From Phallus indusiatus (taxonomy: Eukaryota > Basidiomycota > Agaricomycetes > Phallales > Phallaceae), in the NCBI GenBank assembly GCA_027605045.1, contig JAQFWX010000097.1:1-64000 (forward strand): a stretch of 64,000 nt of DNA, written 5' to 3'. The translations under genes and the position numbers were made by a program. Positions within the stretch are counted from its first letter, which is position 1. Every line of letters starts with the position of its first letter. Shown piece by piece: positions 56,146 to 64,000 of the stretch. The notes under the pieces were generated by a model. It did not search any database and had not been told where the DNA came from. It worked only from the letters and a program-made list of their open reading frames with translations.

Positions 56146-57414
56146 ATGTTACCAAGAGCCACCACTCACAAAGCCTACACGAAACTCGTTTTCTCAAATT
56201 TATCTCAACGAAGATGCATATCGGTAAAGGTATCCTTTGGTGTGAAAGCGCAGCCCTTTTCATACTCAACGATCTTTTCCAAACAGGCTATACTCCATGG
56301 CTCTCCAGAAGCCAAGAAGGCTGGTGAAGTCGAAACCCTTCAGCACTCACGTAGAGTAGCTCGTGGCAAATACGTCCATGCTTTTGAAAGTGAATTCAAT
56401 TTATTTTTATATCTCGTCTGTGGAATTGGCGTTGATACTTTTGGCATAGTGCATCAAGTTCGGCCAGACGCTGTTGAGTCGTATAAGGAGGCAGCGTGCG
56501 TGACACCTCGATAAACAACCCTGTTTCTGATGCAATGATGCGATGCAGAGAAAAGTACTACACTGGCCTGATTGCCAATTCTGAACTGAAGGTCAAGCTA
56601 ACCGGTAGTTGGGAGACTCTTGTCGGTCAACAAGACACGTTCTGTACGTTGGTCCATCTAAAAATTCGAATCAGGAATGAAATTCTGACCTGTAACATTC
56701 TTCAGTGCACATTTTGGAGTATGAAAATTATGACGGTTACGATACAGCTTTAAGTCTTGTCAAAGGTTCTGAAGTAGGTTTTAGCTCGAGCCCTCGACCC
56801 TTGATTACGAGGCTCACAGCAACACAATCTAAACAGCATGAAGCTGATTATAAGGCTATTCTCCCTTTTGTAACGCGTAGGACTTCACAGCTCAACCAAG
56901 AATTCGCATTCTTTCCTTCTTCTCCGCCGCGTAGTAAAGGTGGTATTTTTGAACTTCGGACCTACCAGCTAATTCCCGGTAAATTACTGGAGTGGGAAGC
57001 AGCTTGGTATTTATTTTTTCCAGCTATTTGCTTGAGTTTCTAAACTGGACTCACGTTGGCTATAGGAGACAAGGCATTGAGGCGCGAAGGGAATTAATGG
57101 CACCGGCAGGGGCATGGTTTTCTCAGGTCGGACGGCTCCATCAAGTTCATCATTTATGGCAATACCCGTTAGTTTTCTTTCATCGAATGAGGATGTATGT
57201 GACAGATAACCTTCTTATAGTGATATGAAGACGAGAAAGGATGTACGAGAAATGGCATGGCAGCGGAAGGGCTGGAGCGAGACAGTCTCCAAGGTATATT
57301 GTTTATTATACGCCATGTTTATAACCTGATGGATTGCTTTTTTAGACTTCTCAATTAGCGACAACCATGGATGCATCTATTTTATCACCCTTATCTTTCA
57401 GCCCTTTGAAATAA
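56146..57414 (+). CDS. NIPSNAP family protein (mitochondrial)
   Basis: Homolog of animal NIPSNAP1/2, mitochondrial proteins with a ferredoxin-like fold duplicated in tandem. Seven or so exons. The ATG at 56146 gives an Arg/Thr-rich, acid-free leader ('MLPRATTHKAYTKLVFSNLS'), fitting a mitochondrial targeting peptide. Then 'GSPEAKKAGEVETLQHSRRV' and 'HQVRPDAVESYKEAA', 'LKVKLTGSWETLVGQQDTFC' (first repeat), 'HILEYENYDGYD', and the second repeat with 'IFELRTYQLIPGKLLEWE', 'GIEARRELMAPAGAW', 'SQVGRLHQVHHLWQYP', 'WQRKGWSETVSKT', ending 'ASILSPLSFSPLK' at 57414. The PLSFSPLK end is a family hallmark. Confidence 0.92.
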
Positions 57415-57574
57415 TCTGTATCATATACGCACTTTCCCTTTACCTCTCTCTTTTTTCACAAGCACTTTTCTTAATGTAATATAGTTTCATATATCCACTG
57501 CAATAAACAAATACATGCAATTAAAAGGGATTTGACTAAATATAATTTATAAATACATTCAATCTGTGGCTGCG

Positions 57575-60500
57575 CTATATCCTGCCTCTAAAAGGACGGC
57601 CACGACCCCGAATAACATTACGACGTGTTTCCTCCGCTTCTTCCGATTTGCGCTGCCATTGTGAAATGAGCTGGCTCACTCCTTGGTACGGTCTTTCTGG
57701 GGAGGGAGACGATATTCCAATATTGGGCTCTAGACTTGTCTCTAAAGATATGGGACTACGTTTCAATAGAGAGTTAGGAGGCTCTTCGGACGGGGGTAGA
57801 CTATTCGAGGCTTCAAGAACCGGAGACACAGAAGATACAGGAGATGCGGAGGGACGACCATTTGCGTACTGCATAAAAGCCGGTGGCTCCTTTTGAATGT
57901 TTAGTCTATCCTCAGTAACATAATCATAGGTGGAAGAACGGCGGGGTAGAGGCTTAGGTGGCGGAAGTGGGTCAGTCAATCTTGAGGGGAAAGAGGTACC
58001 AGTTGGTGAAATGGCGGGATATCGGAATTGGGTAGGAGATGCCTTGCTCTTCAAAGCGGGGGGCTTCTGAGCAACAGGCGGGGGTATCTTTTGGTTTGAA
58101 TTAACACCTAAATTTTCGTAGAGGCTGACCATGTCCGAGATAGAGCTTCGACGTCCGTTCCGTTTGGGGTGTGGTTCTTCGGCTGGAAGTTGCAGGAGCG
58201 CAGGAGATTCCGGCTTTGGTTTATTATTGACCAAGAGCATGGATTGCGGCCGCTTACTTCTCCATTCGTCAGAGGCTGGAGTTATCGGAGACAACCTTGG
58301 GGAGAGTTTACGTGGTTCGTTTGAAGGCAAAGGTTTAGTCTCAGCGGGAGAATTGGAGCGAGAGCGGAAATGACGGTTGACAAGTTCAGCTTGGGATTTG
58401 GGGACAATGGAAGAGGGTGACAGAAAGTCTGACGATCCAGAAACGGATACATCGATCAGTGTGCCAGACGTGCGCCGATTTGGCTTCGAAGGGGAAGGAA
58501 TTTTCGAAGGTTGGAAACGAGACCCTCCACCATAGAGATCAACTAAATCGTGAACTGAACTTTGACGACGTTCGGGTCTTTTGAACGTTCTTCCCAGGGG
58601 TGTCGATGCAATTTCTTCTGGTCCTTCCGCTTCATCTGATGAGCTATCATCTGCTGGTTCGGGCTCAGGAGAACGCGAAATACTGTAATCATTGCTAGGC
58701 GATGTCCTTGTAGACCGGCTGGGTAAAGGTAGACTTAGTTTGGTTGGAGACGAGAGAGGTTTAATTAGAGATTCGTCATCCAATTTCTGAGCAGGGATAT
58801 TGGATGAAGGAAGAGGTTTGAAGGAAGTCGTCAGCGTCGGTGTACTCTCCTTGGGTAACATAGTCGTGTTATTGAGGGGACTAGAGTCTTCACCAGTAAG
58901 CCAATCTCTTGGTGCGGGTGGAATTGACGCAGGTAAGTCTTCAGTAGTAGGTTGAATGCTAAGTCGCTTACGAGCCAACGCAGGCCTTGAGGGTCTGTAT
59001 TTGGCAGGTGAGCTACCAATAGGTATGTCTTTCTTAGCCGGAGAAACGCTAGGGGAATGCAGACTGGATATAGCGGTAGAATTGGTTTGGAAAGAAGACG
59101 ATTGTATAGCAGCCGGAAGCGAGGGGGCTTTATCACGTAGGAGATCTTTCGCCAATGTGGAATTATCACTGTCAAAGTCACCAAATTTGGATGTAGTTGA
59201 GATATTGGGGTTTGAAATTGAGGTAGTTTTCCCAGGTAGCTCGGGTCGTGTGACAGGTGCGACTACAGAAGGACGAGAAACTGGGTTAGATGGATTCCAG
59301 CTACGATCTAGATCTTCTAGGGATGGGTATCTTTGTTCTACAGAGATTGAAGAAGATCGATAAGCAGCTAAGCCAGTCCGTGAAGCAGACATTCGGGGAG
59401 AGATGGGACTTTGAGCTGGTTGGGTAGGTTGAGGGTGGGGAGAACGAGAAATTACTCCTCTAAGTGGAGGGGGTTTACTTGGCACTTTCAGTCCTGATTT
59501 GAAACCTTGAGCCGCTTCTCCCAGTGTAGGTAGCGCTTGAGCTTGAGGGATACCAGCTAAGCCGTCAAAGGCATCTCGTGAGGTCTTGATATTAGTTATT
59601 GGTGTTATTCCTCGCGAAACAGGTTGTGGGGACGGGTTAGGTCTTGGTTCCACCTTTTTCTCTACTATGCTCGCCGAGAAGGAGTCATTAAAACCAGTTC
59701 CGGTGGGCTCTTGTGACTTTTTTTGGCCGGGTAAAAGCCAGGCGTCATCAAACTTATCTTGAGTGGTTGTCGGTTTAGCTGTTAGCCAAGGATTCTTGGA
59801 CTCCTTTGGGATTGCGTCTGGTTCCTTTGAAAGAACGGTGTTTGTGCTCAGAACAGCCGACACTGGACGTCCTCGTCGCATGGGCACAATATTCTCAGGA
59901 ATCATTGGGATGGCGTTGGTCACAGGCTTTGGAGGGGAGCGGGAAGTAATGAGATCCCGGAATTCATCTCTCGAAGACGAGGATGGATGCAAGCTTAAGG
60001 ATATGGGTTTTTGTGAAGCTGCCGCGTAATTAAACCTGGACTTAGTACCGCGTAATTGATGAACTGTGTTCAAAAGTTCAAATACTGTAGGTCGTTGCGT
60101 TCCAAGTTCTTGAAGCATCGACGCTGTTCACGTTGTTCAATTCAATACATACTTTTATGACAGAACTTGTAGTTCCATACCTATTAACGCGTTCATCTCG
60201 CGGGAATATACAGGGTAAGGTGGTATACGATATTGGACATTAAGAATGGCCAACGGTCCATGTTCTTCGAAGGGTGTGGTATAATAACATAGTTTGTACA
60301 ATAAAACACCCAGCGCCCAAATATCTGTGCAATACGCGTGAATGATAGACACCAGCTAACGAAAAGAACTAACCGGATTTCTGGTCAATGTGCCGTCGCT
60401 GATATACGTCAACCATCTCGGGAGCTCTGTACTGCAACGTTGTGTGACGCCCTAAATCGGCTTCTAACTCTCGCAATTCTTGTATAGAGGATGGATGCCG

Positions 60501-61234
60501 GGGAGAAACAGGAGCAGCAGAACCGAAGTCGCATAATTTATACAGAGTTGCACTAGCTTGAAGGATGTTTTCTATCTTCAAGTCTCGATGCAGTATTGGA
60601 GGGTTTTGACTGTGCATAACAGCTACTGCCTCACATACGTCGACAAATATTTGAAATATTTCCGCTTCCGTAAGGCGTTCCCGGAGACGGCGATTCATCA
60701 TATCAATCAGTCCACCACCTGGTGAGAAGAGGAAATAGGCAAATATTCGTCGGATCGGGGGGAAGTACATACCTGCACAAAACTCCATCAGGATAAATAC
60801 CTCATAGCCCCCGTTAGGCAAAGCATGCCATGAAGCATCAATGAAGTCCACGATATTGGGATGCCCGCGCAATTTACGCTAAATAATACTGCATTAGCAA
60901 TAAGAGCTTCCGGAGATGGGGAGAGACTGACCATCACTTCCACTTCCTTTTGTACCTCCTTTAACATGTTTGGATCAGCAACTGCTATTCGTTTCAGAAC
61001 ATGCTGAGTGTTATTGTTGATCGGCACAGCCGAACGAACAACATAAACATGCGCGAAACCACCTTTGAATATATCATATACTTTATGTTACCTTTCGGTG
61101 TGGAAATAAACCAAACCTTGACTTAAATACCGTTCAACTTGTACGTTATGTCGATTAACCAAGATTGTTTGACCGGGGTATAAGGTTCCTCGTTGGGTAG
61201 ATTGAGTGAAACCATGATAATATGGATGGGCCAT
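57575..61234 (-). CDS. Ark1/Prk1/AAK1-type Ser/Thr kinase (NAK family)
   Basis: Protein kinase that regulates clathrin-mediated endocytosis and actin patches. The ATG at 61234 starts '[20 protein letters not shown]'. Then 'GGFAHVYVV' (Gly-rich loop), '[11 protein letters not shown]' (catalytic Lys), '[17 protein letters not shown]', '[10 protein letters not shown]', '[14 protein letters not shown]' (catalytic loop), 'LCDFGSAAP' (metal-binding DFG), '[14 protein letters not shown]' (activation segment) and '[20 protein letters not shown]'. The first 1.1 kb holds five short exons. The last exon (57575-60118) is a Pro/Ser-rich tail of nearly 850 residues with many 'RP.PPKPLP'-type sites that could bind SH3 domains, ending Arg/Gly-rich ('[13 protein letters not shown]'). 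All catalytic residues are present. Confidence 0.93.
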
Positions 61235-61442
61235 TAACTGCAGAATAAAATCTCGAAAATCAGGACAACTTCACCCAACGCACCGCACTTTTGATGCGTC
61301 GGACGATGAGTGAAGAACTAACTTCCTTACGTAAACGTAAGCGGGCGGTGGTAAACAACATTTAATTAATCTAGGAGTTGCTACATTGATATTGGTACAA
61401 AAGGTAATTCTCGTGGATAACAAAGACAAATAAATAATCGAT

Positions 61443-63487
61443 TCATTTTGAGAGAAACTCCCTAGCCATCTTCTCCCGCCACTCGCAACCAGAAATATAC
61501 TCGCATCCACTATCAGGCAGCTAGTTAGGATCTGGGATATAATGGAGTATTAGTTACTCACTTGCAACGATTCGCATCTTCAATGGAAACACCCACGGGT
61601 TCCCTTTTGCCATACCACCAGTCGAGAATATTGTCAACGTGTGAGTTGAGAAGGGATTCGTCATGATTAAACTGAACTTGACCAATGATCCCGCCCGCGG
61701 CCAAGTCAGGTTGCTCTAAGAAACATTTAGTTTCTATTGGAACTGCATTATATACAACGACCTCACCAATGTCGTCATCTTCGCTGTCCGCCGCCCTTTT
61801 GGTGGTAATAGGCTCTATCAACTTGGTAGTCTCTATCTTCTCGGTAACTTCCTCGACAACAACCGAATTGGCATCTTGGCTATTGAAAGCCTGCCGTTCT
61901 ACGGAAGCTTCACGTTTTGGAAGAGGAAGTATTGTGGCAACTTTGCATGATTGTAAACTTTCCAAAATAGCCCTCTGTAACTGTTCACTTTGAGGTGAAC
62001 TACTACGTCTCGGTTTTTTTCGCTTGAAAGCGGGGATGGCACTTGAACGCAGGCGATAAACAAGAGTTAATTGTTCATGGACCGGTAAGATTACATCCTC
62101 CTTTTTCTCCAGTAAGTCAAGGCCTGTCAATGCAGTCTTCCACCATTGTTCCAGGTCTTTTAAACATTTTATAGAAGACTCATTTCCTATGAAGGGCTGA
62201 ATTTGGGTCAAGAATGTATCGGAAAATGTTCGTGATGAATCGACACCAAGGGTCTGCCATAACCTATCAAAGTCAAAAGGGGTGGATATGGATATCAGGT
62301 TATTCAGCAGATTTCGGTATAGCATCAACTGCAAGCGAGACGCTAAGGTTGCAGAATGAGACGGTAACGAGAACGTGAATCTCGTTTTACTATCGCTCAA
62401 GAAGAGACGATGTCCCTTGAGGTGACGGTGAGTGCTTGAATCGTCTATCGCTGGAGAAATTTCACTGTCGGAACACTGAGTATCCGGTGTTTTCCTAGGC
62501 CGTCCTCTAGAACGTTTAGGAATGCGTGGAGAGGATGATGACGATGATGACGATGAGGAAGTATCAAGAGTGTTTTCATCGGACTCCATATTGGAATGCG
62601 GAAATCTCTTGATTTCATCCTGCTAAAATATTAGCGTTCATAGCTGTGTTTGAAATATGACATTACAATTATACCCGAAACCAATTGTCCACGAACGAAT
62701 CCTACGACGGGAAACTCGCGCTGCAATAACGAATTTCATCAAGTGGACCAAATACGATGGTCAGAACTCACACATATATTACTTAGCCCCAGAGTTTGGA
62801 TACAAACCAGCATATCGCAGAGCCTGTTTAAACGTTAATCCTCAGGCTTTACTCCTGGAAGTAGACAACCTACTTTCTCGCCCATACTTCTTCTTGGGTT
62901 CGTGCTTCTATCACAATGCGGTCGGGGTGTATTTCTCGTTCAAGAGCGCTATGAACAGCCTAGATAAATTAAGGAGATGTATTTGAAGGGAAACTCTGTA
63001 CACCGAACTTACATGTCCAGCTTTTAGCGTAGCATCATTAGCAATGGCAGTTTCTTTCTCTACAGAAATCTCCTTCCCGTGTCTGGTCAGAAACTTTGAA
63101 GGACGATGTTCCAGTTTTTTAGAACGCTGTTGTTGCAGCCCATACTCGAATTGTACCTCACACCTGTTGCGTGACGTGTCGCCGGTCAGAATAGGGCTAA
63201 TTTGGCCAAGTTCAAAGTGAAACGCACCATGTCGGAGAGACAAGGTCCGTGACAGACAAACGACCATTGGGTCTAAACCTTTTAAATGGGCTCAGTGCTT
63301 TGAAACCGTTCAGCACGGCCGGTGAAATTGAGGGTGGCATGCCCTCTGTTAGTTTGAGACCGAGATCCGTGTCTGAGGTGAAAACAGGGCAGTGTGGAGC
63401 GGACAACGCGTCTATCTCCGCGCACTCTTTCTCGGTAAGAGTTATTGGGCCCCCGCAAACCGAATCGTAATCTTCAGAATCGGACAT
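61443..63487 (-). CDS. EXO5: Exonuclease V (EXO5/Dem1), Fe-S single-strand exonuclease
   Basis: Bidirectional or 5' single-strand DNA exonuclease; in yeast it works in mitochondrial genome maintenance. Rebuilt from six exons. The ATG at 63487 gives 'MSDSEDYDSVCGG', and 'RLSVTDLVSPTWC' supplies the first Fe-S cysteine, with 'EVQFEYGLQQQRSKKLEHRP' next. Then 'AVHSALEREIHPDRIVIEAR', 'LCDMLVCIQTLGLSNICREF', 'PVVGFVRGQLVSGII', 'DEIKRFPHSNMES', 'DSKTRFTFSLPSH' (catalytic metal and DxK region) and 'LQLMLYRNLLNNLI'. A donor at ~61565 joins a last exon 'GCEYISGCEWREK', carrying two of the three C-terminal Fe-S cysteines, with its stop at 61443. An insertion between DEIKR and DSKTR has an AT-hook-like 'PKRSRGRPRK'. 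The 61558 stop of the large exon is avoided by this splice. Confidence 0.9.
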
Positions 63488-63663
63488 CTGTCTGGAGCGA
63501 CATGGAGCGCGTAAAAAAGAGGGAACGCGGAATGTGAACCATGGATCACTGTGGGCGCGTTGTTCACACGTGTCGCCATCGCTTAGATAATCAGGGTGCA
63601 ATTCGCGACGTCACGGTAGTGTGGTGTTCAGTGCAACGTCGATCGATAGTACTACTGCATACC

Positions 63664-64000
63664 ATGTCCCACCCGAAACCAAGTTTCCCGCATCACCAAT
63701 TAAAGCCAACCGATTCCCAACTTCCATTCTCGAGGCCACCTACTCCTCATGATATCCCTTTGAAAGTTGGTTTTTATGGTTTGGGGAACATGGGCTATTT
63801 AATGGCCCGAAACTTGGCAAACCATCAGCGACCTGACTTGCCACCTGTTCTCGTCTATAATCGCACTGTATCAAAATCCCAGTCTCTGGAGAGTGAACTC
63901 GGTCCCAAAAAGATTATAATCGCACAAAGTCCTGAGCAACTGGTCCATGAATGCGACGTTATCATTACATCTCTCTCGAATGATAATGTTATTAAAGAGG
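63664..64000 (+). CDS. 3-hydroxyisobutyrate dehydrogenase-like protein (partial, runs off the window)
   Basis: Only the N-terminal part is present. ATG at 63664: 'MSHPKPSFPHHQLKPTDSQL', then 'KVGFYGLGNMGYLMARNLAN', a Rossmann NAD(P)-binding motif (GxGxMGxxMAxNL) of the 6-phosphogluconate/3-hydroxyisobutyrate dehydrogenase superfamily. 'PVLVYNRTVSKSQSLESELG' and 'VHECDVIITSLSND' follow, matching the family's YNRT and D-V-I-[IF]-T-[SC]-[LVC] positions. It is divergent to EXO5 with 176 bases between starts, so the two share a promoter region. Substrate cannot be told from this fragment. Confidence 0.88.
   Translation, partial: MSHPKPSFPHHQLKPTDSQLPFSRPPTPHDIPLKVGFYGLGNMGYLMARNLANHQRPDLPPVLVYNRTVSKSQSLESELGPKKIIIAQSPEQLVHECDVIITSLSNDNVIKE

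Noticed and set aside
61558..62589. Reading the 343-codon frame as an independent AT-hook protein
   Set aside because: Upstream and downstream exons join it in phase and complete a full EXO5 with Fe-S cysteines, so it is one exon of that gene.
62657..62986. Clean 109-codon plus-strand frame
   Set aside because: It is the antisense of the EXO5 exons coding for EREIHPDRIVIEAR and REFPVVGFVRGQ, which fit the family precisely.
1..64000. CRISPR arrays, bacterial operons, ribosome binding sites or prophage
   Set aside because: The window is eukaryotic: intron-rich genes, TATA boxes and poly(A) signals; direct repeats found are SINE flanks or tandem gene copies.

Overview
The window is nuclear DNA of a filamentous basidiomycete, most likely an Agaricomycete. 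Genes are packed tightly on both strands and almost all are split by many introns of roughly 45-60 nt with GT...AG ends. The gene content fits: a Dopey-family trafficking protein, CYP51, a PAF1-complex subunit, a polyporopepsin-like secreted aspartic protease, Kre9/KNH-like secreted proteins, a barwin-like secreted protein and an expanded group of etherase-like (GSTFuA/LigE-type) glutathione transferases. I joined exons by eye from splice signals and reading-frame continuity, so gene ends are firmer than individual splice sites.

Layout. 1-16 kb: calnexin, a 2-Cys peroxiredoxin, a Ser/Pro-rich F-box-like protein, a secreted aspartic protease and the very large DOP1 gene. 16.7-24 kb: an Ssp120/nucleobindin-like EF-hand secretory protein, one hypothetical ORF, ERG11/CYP51 and mitochondrial ribosomal protein uL10m. 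24-28 kb: two tandem Kre9/KNH-like secreted protein genes made by a segmental duplication that also copied the 5' end of the uL10m gene (now a dead relic), then a barwin-like secreted protein. 28-31 kb: COQ1. 31-50 kb is the accessory heart of the window. It holds three members (A, B, C) of an uncharacterised multi-exon protein family, a divergent GST next to A and B, a tandem array of four near-identical GSTs next to C, a tRNA-derived SINE with intact target-site duplications, plus a Gfd2-like gene and LEO1. 50-64 kb: a large low-complexity nuclear-type protein, BMT5, a NIPSNAP protein, an Ark/Prk (NAK-family) kinase, exonuclease V (EXO5) and the start of a 3-hydroxyisobutyrate dehydrogenase-like gene.

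How the genes relate. Most are independent housekeeping genes: ER folding (calnexin), Golgi/endosome trafficking (DOP1, Ark/Prk kinase), ergosterol (ERG11), ubiquinone (COQ1), mitochondrial translation and DNA metabolism (uL10m, EXO5), rRNA methylation (BMT5) and transcription elongation (LEO1). The parts that look lineage-specific are the A/B/C family, which lies beside GSTs at both places it occurs, and a short coding-like segment repeated in every spacer of the GST array. That segment is fully open in the last spacer and progressively broken in the older-looking ones. These are the best candidates for something undescribed.
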